A DNA stretch of 64,000 nucleotides from Adiantum capillus-veneris (Eukaryota > Streptophyta > Polypodiopsida > Polypodiales > Pteridaceae). Shown in pieces: positions 21,466-33,585 of this stretch. Location of the stretch: contig CM043966.1 in NCBI GenBank assembly GCA_014529385.2, positions 100,474,587 to 100,538,586 of the forward strand. Direction: 5' to 3'. Under the pieces are notes generated by a model, which saw only the letters and a program-made list of their open reading frames with translations, was not told the DNA's origin and did no database searches. Each line of letters begins with the position of its first letter. The first letter of the stretch is position 1. The position numbers and the translations under genes are program-made.

Positions 21466-23456
21466 GATTGGTTGCTGATGTTGATGCAGAATGGGCTTTT
21501 AGCGCAGAGTGCACTTACAATCCTGCTGTCCATGATGCATGCTTGTCAGTTGCTGCAGATTCACATGTGTGGTATTTCGACAGTGGTGCTACAAAGCACA
21601 TTACCTCACATCGTGAATTGTTTACCTCTCTTGAGTCTGTCCCTCATGGGAATTCAATCACTTGTGCCAACAACGCCTCTTATCCAGTTCAGGGAGTTGG
21701 AAAGATTGTGCTCACTGCTGCTAATGGCAGTTCCTTCACACTTGTTGATGCACTTTATGTACATGGGATCAAGAAGAATCTCTTGTCTGTATCCGCACTT
21801 GCTAGACTTACACTTGTAGTCAAATTTGTGGATGACAGATGTATAGTTCATGATCTCAGTTTTGGTGATGAAATTGTTGCATCTGGCCTTTTGTGCCGTG
21901 GGCTGTATAAGCTCACTTTGTATGAAAAGTGTGGACAAAATTTTGCAAATGCTGTTGCAGATCCAAGGGCTATTTCAGATGCAAAACTTTGGCATGCACG
22001 TTTTGGTCATCTAAATTTTGCCAGTTTGCTGCGTTTGTAGAAATCTGATATGGTTGCTTCTTTGCCGCCTCTTGAAGCACCTGTCAAACATGTTTGTGAA
22101 GGCTGTATTTTGGGTAAGATGCAGCGTTCTAAATTTCCAAAGGATGGTTCAGTTTGGGCCACATGCAGGTTGCAGCTTGTGCATAGTGATGTTTGTGGAC
22201 CCATGCAAACTCCGTCCTTGGGCAATTACCTGTACTTCGTGACTTTCATTGATGATTACTCCAGGCATGCATGGGTATTTCCGCTTAAAGCGAAGTCCGA
22301 AGTTTTTATGTGCTTCAAACAATTTCTGGCTATGGCTGAAAATGTCTCGAAATGTACTATGGGCACCCTCCGTTCCGATCGAGGGGGGGAGTATATGTCT
22401 CATGAATTTAATGCATTTCTGGCTAGTCGTGGGATAAAACACCAATATACAGTGCCTTATACACCTCAGCAAAATGGTGTTGCTGAGAGGAAAAACAGGT
22501 CACTGACGGAAATGGCACGATGTATGGTCAAAAGTCAAGCTTTGCCGCATTCTTTTTGGCTTGAGGCCATTATGTGTGCCACTTATGTACTTAACAGGTG
22601 TCCTACGAAAGCTTTGCAGTCTATTACTCCATATGAAGCATGGCATGGTAGAAAACCTTCTATTGAGCACATGCGTGTTTTTGGCTGTTTGGCATATGCT
22701 TTGGTGCCACAAGTGCAGCGCAGAAAATTGGATGATAAGGCTGTCAAATGTATTTTTGTTGGTTATAGTGCTGAAAGCAAAGGTTACAGGTTGTACCATC
22801 CGCAAATAAAACGTATTCTGGTTTCTCGGGATGTAGTGTTTGTGGAAGATTCTGTTCAGCCCTTGCTGTCATGTACTAGAGACAGTAATGTAAGCTCACA
22901 GGACATTTATGACACTTTGTTGCCTCTTTTCAGTGGTAGAAATACTAATGTAAGTTCCAATGAGGCAAATGTACAGCCTATGGGGGTTTCTGAAAATGTT
23001 TTAGATCACCCTATTACTGATGCAGATGTACATGATGTACTTGATGAAGAAAGGGCTGAAAATGAGCAGGCTAGAGGTATGCCAAAATGGCTGGTGCACA
23101 CTTTGCGTGACAGTAAATTGGATGCACCTTTCTCTAGTCGTACTCGTTCAGGCTCTCGCCATGCATCTTATGCATCAGATTGTTATGCTTTGGCTGTGTC
23201 TAGTTTACATGATGTTGAGGAGCCTCTGTCTTTTTATGAAGCACAGAATTCAGAAAATTGGATGGCTACCATGCACTCAGAATATGATGCACTTATAGAA
23301 AATGACACATGGACTTTATGTGATTTGCCTCCTGGCAAAAAGACCATTGGTACGAAGTGGGTTTACAAGTGGAAACGCAAGTCGGATGGTGAGATCGATC
23401 GCCATAAGGCTCGACTTGTTGCAAAGGGTTATGCAAAGCAAAAAGGCATAGATTAA
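21466..23456 (+). pseudogene. Copia protease and integrase of nested element
   Basis: After the frameshift the protease site WYFDSGATKHITSH is intact (DSGAT). Then comes the pre-integrase LWHARFGHLNFASLLRL, a TAG at 22038, and the zinc-binding CEGCILGKMQ. The integrase core has HSDVCGPM, RSDRGGEYMS and NGVAERKNRSLTE, so the DDE triad is kept. HMRVFGCLAYALVPQ and KCIFVGYSAESKGYR follow. The start of RT is present (FYEAQNSENWMATMHSEYDA, TKWVYKWKRKSDGE) before a TAA at 23454. Confidence 0.94.
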
Positions 23457-24758
23457 AAAGAGACTTTTGCTGCCACTTGTCGTATGACTACTGTGCATTT
23501 TCTATGTGCATTGGCAGATCATTTTGGTTGGGATGTACATGAATCAGACATTGTTACTGCTTTCTTGAATGGTGACATATTTGAGGAAGTTTATGTAACG
23601 CAGCCTCGCGGTTTTGTCATAAAAGGACAAGAGGACAAAGTGTGCAGATGTAAGAAGGCTTTGTATGGGTTGAAGCAATCTCCTCGTGCTTGGTATGAGA
23701 AAGCTGACACTCATTTGGTCAAACAAGGCTTTCGTAACAGTCCAACAGAAAGCACATTGTATGTAAAGCGTGAGGGTGATGTACTTCTCATTGTGGTTCT
23801 TTATGTTGATGATTCGCTGATCACTGGACCAAATGAGAGACATATTGCTGAATTTAAGACTGATTTGAATGCTACTTTCAAGATGAAAGATTTGGGGCTG
23901 TTGCATCATTACTTGGGTATACACTTTAAGCAGTGTGATGGTGGTATTGCCTTGTGTCAAAAAAGTTACATAGAGACATTGCTATGTAAGTTTGGACTTG
24001 AGGATTGCAAACCTATTGCCACTCCCATAGAAACAAGTTTGAAGTTAAGTCTACATGATGTTGGCGATCCTGCAAATGTCACTCTTTACCAAACTGTTGT
24101 TGGCTGCCTCATTTATGTATCCAACACGAGGCCGGATATTCAGTTTGCAGTCTCACAGGTCGGCAGATTTATGCATAGCCCAGGGTCTAAGCATTGGCAG
24201 GCTGTCAAGAGGATTTTCCGCTACCTTAGTGGCACTTTACATCTTGGCTTGTTTTATCCCAAGGGGGGATCATTGCCGCCAGACTTACATGCTTTTTCGG
24301 ACTCAGATTGGGCTGGTTGTTTTGACACGCGAGTGTCCACAAGGTGGTTTTTGTTTCATGCTTGGCAGTTCATGTATATCATGGTTGAGCAAGAAGCAAC
24401 CTACTGTGGCCACTTCGAGTTGTGAGGCTGAGTACAGGGCAGTCTTCACAGCTATGGTTGAGTGTGTATGGCTTAGACGCCTTATGGCTGATTGGGTGTT
24501 GGAGAGGACATTGCCAACACTATCTACACTGACAGTCAGAGCGCATTGGCAGTTGCGAGGAACCCAGTTTTTCATGCTCGCACAAAGCACATTGAGGTGC
24601 ATTACCACTATGTCAGAGAGAGGCTCTCAACAGGAGAGATCAACTTGGCTTATGTGCCAACACAGGACAACCTTGCAGATCTTTTCACAAAGGCATTGTC
24701 TCGTGAGAAGCTTGAAGCTTTCCGCAAAGCTTTGGGCTTACTCCCCTTTGTGGACTGA
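23457..24758 (+). pseudogene. Copia RT and RNase H of nested element
   Basis: RT continues in the same frame: ESDIVTAFLNGDIFEEVYV, GLKQSPRAWYEKAD and LYVDDSLITG (YVDD box). RNase H begins with FSDSDWAGCFDTRVST, where a frameshift near 24340 moves to a second frame (SCEAEYRAVFTAMVECVWL) and another near 24490 restores the first (YTDSQSALAVARNP, TKHIEVHYHYVRE). The end is at 24756-24758, 75 bases before the right LTR. Confidence 0.94.
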
Positions 24759-24823
24759 TCGTGTCCTCAGGGCATGGCACTTCCCTTTATTGATGTGCCA
24801 GCTCTCGTTCACCGCATCACTCC

Positions 24824-24833
24824 ATGGGGGATT
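24824..24833 (+). promoter_or_regulatory. polypurine tract of nested Copia
   Basis: ATGGGGGATT directly before TGTTACC of the right LTR, the usual plus-strand priming site. Confidence 0.85.
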
Positions 24834-25061
24834 TGTTACCATATACATGTGGTAGTGATGTGTGTGAACACACTAGGACCGCTAGGGCATTTTTTCCCTC
24901 TTTAGGAGGTTTTTTCCCCCGTGCATTGTATATACGCCCATCACTCTAGGGCTATCTATCTTTCGATTGCACACTAAGTAACACACTCTCTATTGTGTGC
25001 CTTGAGCTTCCTTCGTCTTCTCCAAGCTGTGTATGTTTTCTCTGCAACCCTAATTCCAACA
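24834..25061 (+). repeat. 3' LTR of nested Copia
   Basis: 228 bp partner of 19884-20110; it is followed at once by the AGTGA target duplication (25062-25066). Confidence 0.97.
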
Positions 25062-25066
25062 AGTGA

Positions 25067-25971
25067 TAGTCTTAATACTGCATTCATTTTTAACATGACC
25101 TAGGGCTCTAATTAGGCTTTAGTCCTTTAGTCCAAATTGCCATTAGCATCTCATATTGGAAGAAACAAAAAAATGCTAAAAAATGAACCAATGAAGCAAA
25201 AAAGTGTCAAGAAAAAGTAGCAAAAATGCTACTAGGCACATGAAAGAAAATTTCTATGTTATGTTGTGTCTTTGTGAGGCCTAGCACCTTATTAGTACTT
25301 GGCATGCAAGGGGAATCACTTTGGCTCGCTTGATCAAGGCCCTAAACCGATGCCCTGGGCTGATAGGGGTTAGCCGTCGACTTGGTAGGCTAGTAGGCTT
25401 TTGGAACACCTTCTTGAGGGTTCAAGAAGCCGACAGTCGCACCTAGACTTGCCTTGCGGTGGTAGCCTTGTATTGTGCTTTACTTTTTTCAATGAATGAC
25501 AAATACAAAACTCCCATGAGCTTCAAAAAGCTGTGACAATGTACTAATAGATTATGAGATTTTTTATAGCCCGTAGACATGATAGACTTGAATGATTTAT
25601 TAACATTGGTCACATAGTTTTTAGGTTAGTAGGTTTATGAACTTGCATTAGCTTAGGGTCATAATTGATTGCTTGTGTTTCATGAATAAAACTGAAATTT
25701 CAAGTGGTTTGATCTTCATGATAGTTTAGGTGTCTTTTTTGCTTTTTGTTGTTTAGTTTTTTACTATGATTCACCCATCTTTTAGAAGCAAAAAATCACT
25801 GCATGATTGTTCATTGTGCTTCATGTTTTTATCCTTGTTGGCCTTTGATGCTCATTACTTGTTCTTATGTTTTGCAGCTCAACATTTCTTCCATGGACTT
25901 GCTTTCTACCATGTCACTGTGTCTTGCTTCACCGGCACACGAGGACGTGCGCCAAATTAGGAAGGGGGGAA
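25067..25971 (+). other. internal non-coding region of the outer LTR element (right part) with polypurine tract
   Basis: About 0.9 kb without recognisable coding signal; it ends in AGGAAGGGGGGAA (25959-25971), the polypurine tract before the right LTR. Some AAGCAAAAAATG-like A-rich DNA lies at 25160-25240. Confidence 0.7.
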
Positions 25972-26954
25972 TGTTAGCAGCGGTTAACACAGGCTACACA
26001 GAATATGCATCAAGCGGGAGATATGCTATGGATGTGACTCAATACTTCCCACTCACTTTGTATAAGTCTTGGGCTCACTTGGAGTTCCAAAGTTGTATGT
26101 GCTAGTTAGAGGGCTCAAGCTTAAACCCATAGTAGAAGGGATTGTGGTGAAAGCCCTTAAAAGGAAGACCTTATGCAAGGAGGCTTCATTCTTGAGTATC
26201 CACTCTTGAGGATCCAATTTTGAGAGCTCCTTCTCTCTTGAGTGTTCACTCTATGGCCTAGCCTTGAGCTTAATGCCCATGCTTAAGAGGCTAGTGCTAA
26301 TCCATTTGTAATTAGAGTAAGCTCTTCTTGATTAATCTAATTCCTATTTTCTCATTAGTCTACTTCTTCTCTACATTTCATTCTGTCATGGAGTAGTATT
26401 ACACTCTCATTATTCTAGATTTCAGAGAGGTATGTACTTCTTTCTTTTAACCACTCCTATTCTTCTACAAGCATTTGATTTGTGATATTTAGCATCACTA
26501 ATTAGGTTGATTAAGTTGGGTCTTAATCTTGCAATTAGTGTGTGTGCCCTATTGTTTGCTTGTGTGTAGATAGGTTTAATGAAACTCTAGCACCATTCAC
26601 CTCGTGTGTGTAGCTATTGATAAAGTGCCGTGATTGACTTGTGGTGATTGGAGAGGCCAACACCAATGTAATTAGTGCGTGCTTATCATTAGTGTGCTTG
26701 GGGTTTCTAGTCTATGGTAATTCGGACTTCGGTGGACTTGATGTGTGTAGGAGTTGATTGATTAGTGATAAGAGTAGGTTTAGAGTTAGTCTTGCCATGG
26801 CTAATCTCTACTTGCATTGGAGAGGTGATCTCTTGAATTCTCTATTTCTATTCATCCGATGCTCGTGCTTCCACACCCTAGCCGGGTTGCCGATCCACGG
26901 ATTTGATAATTTTGTGTGGGTTGCAATTAGGTCGTGCTACAACGCCTCCCAACA
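25972..26954 (+). repeat. 3' LTR of the outer element
   Basis: 983 bp, TGTTAGCAGCGG...CCCAACA, partner of 14282-15265; the GCTCC target duplication follows. Confidence 0.93.
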
Positions 26955-26959
26955 GCTCC

Positions 26960-27060
26960 TGCCGCTACTTCAGTCATATGCATACTTTTTTGATTGGGTT
27001 AGATTTTGGGTTCCTTGGACATTTTTAAGAGTATGTGTTTTTATCATGTTTTAGTAGGTT
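26960..27060 (+). pseudogene. right-hand remainder of the split LINE fragment
   Basis: Once the LTR element and one GCTCC copy are removed, the reading ..FWLFGELL joins PLLQSYAYFFDWVRFWVPW and stops at 27053. This is consistent with a continuous pre-insertion C-terminus. The family of this tail is not recognised on its own. Confidence 0.4.
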
Positions 27061-27212
27061 TAGGTGGATTATGTATGCTCCTTCAAAACGTCTCTTAAAT
27101 TTGCCCATGACTTGGATGAGCTCTCCTCCCTTCAGTATGAGCTCTACTTTGACTTTTGTTAATTTACTGCATGTAAAGTTTTCTATGGGTTTTCCTCATC
27201 TCGAAAAACATT
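27061..27212. other. short non-coding stretch
   Basis: Nothing recognised between the LINE remainder and the minus-strand coding-like region. Confidence 0.3.
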
Positions 27213-28283
27213 CTAAATGGATTTTGTATAGAAATTTGGATTACTTTTGGCAAACTCCATGCTCCCCTTTGTATAAATGTAGAGGCCTATATTGGAAGGG
27301 CATTTGGAATGGTTGATAAGGTTGAGGTTGAAGGGAGATTTGATGAGTTCTCCTTTGTTTAAGAACTGTCCTCCTTTCAAAATTTTGAGTTTACAATCCT
27401 CAATCATAGAGGTAGGAAGATTAGCCAGGTACACCCAGGTTTCACTAAGAATTGGTGCTAGAAAAGCTTTGTTAGGTAGGACACAGAGCTGATGGTCCAC
27501 CCCAAAGATTCAATTTCAATTTGTCTAACAGGTAGGAAAGGGAAAACCTTGGATATTTTTGGTACCGTTTCTAAAAGTTTAGAGTCACTAAGGGAGCAAA
27601 GATTACCCTGAAATTCCTTGACGGCTTCAAGAGCCGCACTATCTCTACAAAAGATACCACCAGTCTGAGGGATAGTTGGAGCAGTCGGGGTACTAATAAA
27701 AGAAGGATTGAGGCCACATAATTTTTTCAAAAAGTTAGATAATTTAGTCCTAGAAGAGGAAAAAAGGGCAAGCTCTTGCTGATATTGTACAGAGAGTATA
27801 GGTAGCTGGGCTATGTACTGTATGTACTGGGAGATCATATTAACACCATCTTTGGAGTCCTTGTCCAAGGTAGCTAGAATCTTGACCCAATCATTAAAAG
27901 ATAACATGTGCAAGATAAACAGCTTTTTGTCTGTGGTAAGAGCCAAATCATATATTAGTTGAGAAGCATCCAGGCTACCAATACATCTGAGGACAAGAGA
28001 TGTTGCCACAGAGAGGGGTTCAGAAGATAGTTCCAAGCCTTGTGAAAGAGCAAGGGTCTGCAATATACAAAATTGTTAGTAAGGCTTTGATTACTTATGG
28101 TAGTATGTAACACAACATTTGGCCTTTTTAGCCAAAAAAGGTCGAGTTCTAACTGCTAAGGCATTTTTTGGAGTATGGTCTTTTAGGTAAAACTTAATCT
28201 GCTCTAAAATCCTTGTATGTTTCTCTGGGTCGTAGTTTACTCTCATGCGAGGTGTCATTTTAAAGTGTTTGTGATCCTGAAAG
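27213..28283 (-). pseudogene. unrecognised coding-like region, possibly spliced
   Basis: I do not recognise the product. A 201-codon minus-strand frame (28063-27458) has balanced, protein-like composition (LALSQGLELSSEPLSVATS, LSFNDWVKILATLDKDSK). A one-base shift near 27497 would continue it into a second frame to about 27213 (AFLAPILSETWVYLANLPTS). Upstream, a 57-codon stretch from an ATG at about 28261 reads MTPRMRVNYDPEKHTRILEQ and ends in a stop at about 28092. Before the 201-codon frame there is TTACTAAC followed by TTTGTATATTGCAG, a good branch point and acceptor. Before the short ATG stretch lies ATTTCCTTTCAG, another acceptor. The best donor would give a 37-base intron, too short for plants, so the gene model is open. 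It could be a host gene fragment, a transposon protein or a viral-like insertion. Confidence 0.4.
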
Positions 28284-30550
28284 GAAATATATAAACATAA
28301 AGAAAATTAGTCTTGTGGATTGGGCCTGCAATCCTTAAACCAACAAAGTCAGAGACTATAATAGCCGTGAGCAGGTGACCAGAAAATTAGTCTATGAGGG
28401 ACCTCCTAACACCAACCAACCAATCAAGGGATTATAGACTGTGGGTCCAACTTAGAACTATGATTCAAAACTAGTTTCTAAAGCTAGTGTCTTGGTTTAT
28501 CCAAAGAGAATGGAAAAACCTTATGTATAGGACGTGTGTGTAGCTAACATAATTGAACTTTAACATTCAAAAGACAGCTGACTTTAGAGAAAAAGCAATG
28601 ATAAGTACAAAAACAACTCAGTCTTAGAATTATCTTTGTACAAAGCTTATGAGAATGAAATCTCATTCCAGTATAAACTGATATCAGAAGTACTTCCCCA
28701 GCAGTAGGAGTAAGTGTAATCATGTACAGACATTTGCTTTAAGCCAAAAAATTCCAAGAAAAGATAGAGTCCTCACCTGCATCCATCCAAACAAGACAAT
28801 ATATATGTTAGCCTTGGATGTGCTAACAGGTATCAATGGACTATATCAGTTGTTATCCATGTCCAACTTACAACTTTTTAACTTAAAACCAATGTCCAAA
28901 GTTTTTCTGGTTGTTCCAAATTAGTTTGTAAGAAAGTTTTTTTAAGCTTGATTCCTATTTGTTTAGTTGATCTTTTAAACAAAAACTATAACCAGGCAAT
29001 TATCAACTTTTATTTACTCTAACAAAATGAATTTTGCCACATTAGTTAGGCAATAACATATTTTTAAAGTAAAAAATCTTTTAGTTGTCTCTTATCAATC
29101 CAAACATCTAGTTGGCAGAAAAGTTTTAGCCACCTCATCCATGTTTATCTACCTCAAAAATATAAGTTCTCTTGGGCCAACTTGAATCATTTTTTTGTTT
29201 TAATATGTCAAAAACTTATCCCAATCCTTTCTTTAAGTGTATTGTACCATCCTTTTGATCGAGGTACCAAACTCTTTCAAAGAAAACCCTAGCTCAATAT
29301 CATCTCTTTCAAAGTTAAAAATGTACGAGAGTTTTTTTAGAAAACAAAAAAAAACCAAAAGCTTATCTAAAAATTTAACCCAATAATTTTTGTGAATCTT
29401 CCAGCAGTTTTTGCTACATGAGACAAAAAACAAGTTTCTCGACAAATACATTATTGCCAAAGTGGTCACAAACCTTTATACCACGCAGTAATTTTTTAGA
29501 TACAGAGTTTGAGAAAAACCATTAGTTTTATAGGAGGTCTTACTAAATACTCGGTATTAAGGCAATGTTCAAGATTGTCAGGGTCCAAACAAAATGAAGA
29601 GTATCATACTCAAGTATAGGTAGATTATTATAGACGCAAGTAATGAACCCAACCAAATTGTCAGAACACCCTACCAAGTTGCTTCCCCATCTCAACGCAT
29701 TTTACTGCTAGGAATTAGCTAATACTTTTGATAAATTAGACATAATCAACCATACCAAATGTTTACTAGTCAACCTTTTTATGCTATTCGCTTATCAGAC
29801 TTAGCCACTCACACATTGGGCCTTACCAAGCTAGACCAAAAAAGTTTGCATACCTATAAGCAAAGGTGCTCACATCACCTTTAGACCTACACTTACAAAG
29901 GAGAGATAACCATAATACCAAGAGCAATATTCCGTAACCGACCTATGTGGGTTGCGTTGCAAGCTCCATAACTAATGAAACACACGATCCTCTCTTTCAA
30001 TTTATGCAAATCAAACACACACAAGGCTAAGTGAGAGGCGGAATGCACCCTCACCTCTTTAAATAGAAGAAGGTTGATCACGAGTAATCATGGCGTGTAG
30101 CGAGCATTATCCCCCATCATTCCAAGCTTTGAGTAGGCAAGGTGCCATTTTTACTAGGGAAACAAAAGCAGCTACCTCTGATGAGGCTCGGTTCTGGAGA
30201 ACAGAGTTACCTACGCCCCATTAGCATGGCAGGGAAGAGAGAGAGTGTGTGGCGTAGCTGTAGAGTGTGAGGCAAGCCTCAGTAATTGCTACCAAATTAA
30301 CTGCCCATGTTTTTGGTTTACTATTATAACTCCTTAGGGGTACCATCCCACGGTGGGTATTATTCCAGTGTAGCCCATAAAATAGGCACTATTTTTATAA
30401 CGATATCTGTTTAGTTATAGCATAAGTGGAAATTTATTTAAAAAATCAAAGTAGTATGGGGGTGTTTTTTATAGGAAGGCAATATGTGAGAAAAACCTAG
30501 GGTGTGATTTAGAACATAGTTGTTTAGGTAATATATAGAGAATTAAGTAC

Positions 30551-30551
<1 letters not shown>
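28284..30551. other. AT-rich non-coding or intron-like DNA
   Basis: No coding signal that I trust on either strand; long T and A runs. It could be introns or 5' flank of the minus-strand region to the left. A minus-strand frame at 30081-29893 has no recognisable family. Confidence 0.35.

Positions 30552-30603
<52 letters not shown>
30552..30603. repeat. (GT)n microsatellite, about 25 units
   Basis: Uninterrupted GT run. Confidence 0.98.
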
Positions 30604-30604
<1 letters not shown>

Positions 30605-30788
30605 TTGGAATTATGTTGGTTCTTTGATCCTTTCATGAAGATATTGCTTGTGGGACATCTATCGAGGGTGAACCAAGTGATTATCTTGAGATGTACGAAC
30701 TCTCTGAGGTTGAAATTGCTGAGGTTAATGAATATCCCAGCCCTTCCAAAGATCCCAATTACCTAGGGCAGATCTTGAACCAGTTTGG

Positions 30789-31037
30789 ATTCATTTCAAA
30801 GACCTTTTCATCCAATGAGAAGTTGTACTCGTTGATGATGACACATTTGGGCGGGCACAATTAGGGTGTCACACTCAGTGTGCTTAAGTCATATGATGCA
30901 TGAGAATGAGAAGTTTTCCTACATATCAAAGACCTTATTTTCATTCGATAAGAAATTGTACCCAACCCATTGATGTTGGCAGAGTTGGGGGGCACAATTA
31001 GGGTGTCACTCGATGTGCTTAAGTCATATGATGCACA
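30789..31037. repeat. imperfect tandem duplication, about 137-bp offset
   Basis: Two adjacent copies share CAAAGACCTT, GGGCACAATTAGGGTGTCAC and TGCTTAAGTCATATGATGCA. The copies are diverged. The plus-strand reading of the second copy (VSLDVLKSYDAQRLMDLKKR) may be a decayed protein segment. Confidence 0.7.
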
Positions 31038-31560
31038 ACGATTGATGGACCTAAAGAAACGGAATAGGGTTAGAGAAGACTTTAGGCTAAACCATAGAAG
31101 GAGGCTCCCAACAACACCACATGTGCCTGAAATCATTAGGCTTGAGGATACCCTACATTGAAGGCTAGGAGTATATAATGCATGCAACCCATTGAACTTC
31201 AAGGGATGGAAAACACTTGGGAAAGTCTACCACCATTAGTGCAATCTAGGTACAATAGTGCATAGAACAAAGAAAGCATGACATCTCTGTTGAGTATATA
31301 AGGGACTCAATTGTTGCTTCTGGTTGCATGCTCAAAGGGAAGGCTATTCACCATGATGTGTCTTCTCGGCCCTAGAGAAGAAACTTCAAGTCCTTTTCAA
31401 GAATTTTGATTGAGACATGCTTGTCTTGAGTAGAGCAAGAGCTTACGACCATCATGATCAAGTATCAAACAAGGTTGTCAATTAACAAAGACTCACAAAG
31501 CGAGCAAGTAGCTTTAGAAATATATGTGTCACTGAGGTGGGAATCCAAGGAGGAAAAGCC
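31038..31560. other. decayed sequence upstream of MULE remnants
   Basis: Possibly the N-terminal flank of the transposase gene; a short frame with RLNHRRRLPTTPHVPE is not recognised. No intact gene. Confidence 0.3.
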
Positions 31561-32542
31561 TTGAATACAAAAGGCGACCAAAAAAGTTTAAGAGATGTGG
31601 TTGTCCATTTAAGGTGGTTGTGCAACACTTTTGCGATCAAGACAAGGTGATTATCATGGTCCATGGTACTCATAAGGGGCACCAACCTGGTTCACGTGCT
31701 GTTGCATGACTTGTTTGACATTGGAACATGCCAACATGTCACAAAACTCTCGCAGTCAAAGGAGACTTTTCACATAGAGAATGCATCTCAGCTAGGTCAC
31801 ACAATCTACTGATTTTTTATGATTCTAAAAGAGGTGTAGATGTTGCTACATAAAATTCATGTAAAAGCTACATCAATGGCCATTGACTTGTGACTCAAAA
31901 TGTTTCATGGATATTGTGTGTTCAATTTGTATGGGCTTTGGTTAAGGATGATCACTAGCTAAGCTATAATTTGGTATAATTTCAGGAGGTTTAGTAGACT
32001 ATGGTTGGGCTGCAATGCTTGCAGAAGCTGTTCACTTGCAAGAGGTGAAGAAGGCAGCATTGGTTGGATGCTCATCTTCTTGCTTCATTTTCAATTTGTC
32101 TTGCTCATGCCATAGTGCCTTGTATGAGGTCATTTTTTTGTGGTCATATAACCCACAAGCATATAATGAAAGTAGATGACCCTTCATCCTCATCATTCAA
32201 GACGAGTGCATGTTGGAAATGGATCTTCGCTTCTCACGACATAATGCATGGGTTGTAGACAGCACATTCATGACAAATATCTTTGGGCTGCCTCTCTATG
32301 TCGCTGTATTGCCCAAGCAAAACGGTGTGGGGATCCCAATATGGCTGATGTCGTGCTCAAGTGATGTGGGCACTAGCCAAGAAAAATGGGCTTTTGAGTT
32401 GACCTTCAAGATGGCGTTTGTGAGGTTAGGTGCAGTTCAGCCTACTGCTGTTGTCATTGACAAGAATCAACAAGAGCTGAAAGCAATTCTCAAGGTGGTC
32501 CACATTGGATTTAAGATGAAGAAGGGGGGTGGCAACAAGTAG
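31561..32542 (+). pseudogene. MULE / FAR1-type transposase, decayed
   Basis: Two recognisable parts lie in the expected order. At 31566-31706 the reading YKRRPKKFKRCGCPFKVVVQ is followed by HGTHKGHQPGS, the WRKY/GCM-type zinc-finger DNA-binding region typical of Mutator-like transposases, ending in a stop at 31707. From about 32182, PFILIIQDECMLEMDLRF leads to AWVVDSTFMTNIFGLPLYV and then AVVIDKNQQELKAIL. These match the MULE DDE core with its first two Asp residues (VVDSTF, VVIDK). The core ends at 32540, so the third acidic residue, the SWIM finger and the C-terminus are missing. The middle (31710-32180) is frame-broken. No terminal inverted repeats were identified. Confidence 0.75.
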
Positions 32543-33585
32543 CATGCCCTCATTGTATTTTCCAAATTATAATAAAATACTTGAGAGTTCTCAGATTTAA
32601 GTTTTATTTGTAATTGTCCTTCTCATATTGATGTACTTATAATATACTTATGGGAAACTTGAGCTAGAGCTTATAGTTTGGAATCTTTATCCTTGTCCAC
32701 TGAAATTTGATTCTCACTATATGTCTAAATCTTCTATTGTTTATCATTAAGTCATTGCTTTCATCGTCTATGAAAAGTGCGTGTTAAGGTCACAACAAGT
32801 GGGGGTTTCAAGTAGGGGTTGCAAGTACATAGTGTGAATGCAAGACTCACCAATGTGTCTGTTTGTTGGCATGTTTACATGAAGCTACCAAGGTCAGTAG
32901 GTCAGATTGCATTTGTGCCTTTATGTACCTTGTCGGTATACATCACAAGGGTTGTCTCCACCACAAAAAATTTCTCATTACATTATCATTTTTTTAAATT
33001 TTGTGCATGGTAATATACGTATTCCTTTCATAACGATGTTTGCCATGTACTTTGTTAGTGTTTACACATAGCTACCAAGGTCACATGCACATAGGGCTTT
33101 ACGTGCTCACCTTAGGTTGTCCCTACATTATTTTGCATGCTTGCATCTCACCATCATGATGCATGTTTAGACACTCAAGATTGCACGTCAATGTTAACTA
33201 GAATCCGAGGGATTGCACCCCGAGCTAGCTCACCATTGGGAAAAAATTCACCATAATGCCAGCACCAGCAAAAGGCACATTAAGGTAAAGGACACCTTTG
33301 AGATGAATCAAGACTTGGCTCCTACCCCACCCTCCCTCCATCTCCCCCATAAGACTAGCACCAGCAAAAGGCAAGGCTCATCTTGTTTACTTTCATGTGT
33401 GGAAGGCTCCCATAATGTTGCCATATGCTAGTTGTCTAGATTTGCAATTGCCACCACTTTCAATCCTTTGTGAGGGGCTTTGGATAGCTTCAAGTAGACA
33501 GCAAGGGAGACCCTAAAACCTACCATAAATGGAAAATAGAGTAGGTGATATCAAGATGCACATAATGCTAGCATAGGTATGACAA
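32543..33585. other. non-coding DNA with a diffuse duplication
   Basis: Words such as GCTACCAAGGTCA and GTTGTC...C recur at about 32880-32960 and 33070-33125, suggesting an old duplication. No gene recognised. Confidence 0.35.

Larger units (their letters stand above)
19884..25061 (+). mobile_element. complete nested Ty1/Copia retrotransposon (degenerate coding)
   Basis: A 5178-bp element with 227/228-bp LTRs beginning TGTTAC and ending CCAACA, which differ by about six substitutions and one indel (about 97% identical). It has an AGTGA target duplication, an initiator-Met primer site TGGTATCAGAGC at 20113 and a polypurine tract ATGGGGGATT before the right LTR. The coding order gag, protease, integrase, RT, RNase H is standard Copia. 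Four in-frame stops and three frameshifts show it cannot move by itself now. It inserted into the outer LTR element after that element had landed. Confidence 0.97.
14282..26954 (+). mobile_element. non-coding LTR retrotransposon (LARD-like) with nested Copia
   Basis: Paired LTRs of about 984 bp (14282-15265; 25972-26954) differ at roughly 3% of sites by eye and end in CAACA. The left start TG has mutated to TA. The element is flanked by the GCTCC target duplication. A primer site TTGGCGCGTTGCCGAGGA at 15267 resembles the plant tRNA-Asp type (with one base missing), and a polypurine tract AGGAAGGGGGGAA precedes the right LTR. Without the nested Copia (19884-25066) the element is about 7.5 kb. 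Its internal DNA contains no gag or pol that I can recognise on either strand, so it must have used proteins from another element. The primer type is common in Ty3/Gypsy Athila-like elements, but the lineage is inference. Confidence 0.93.
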
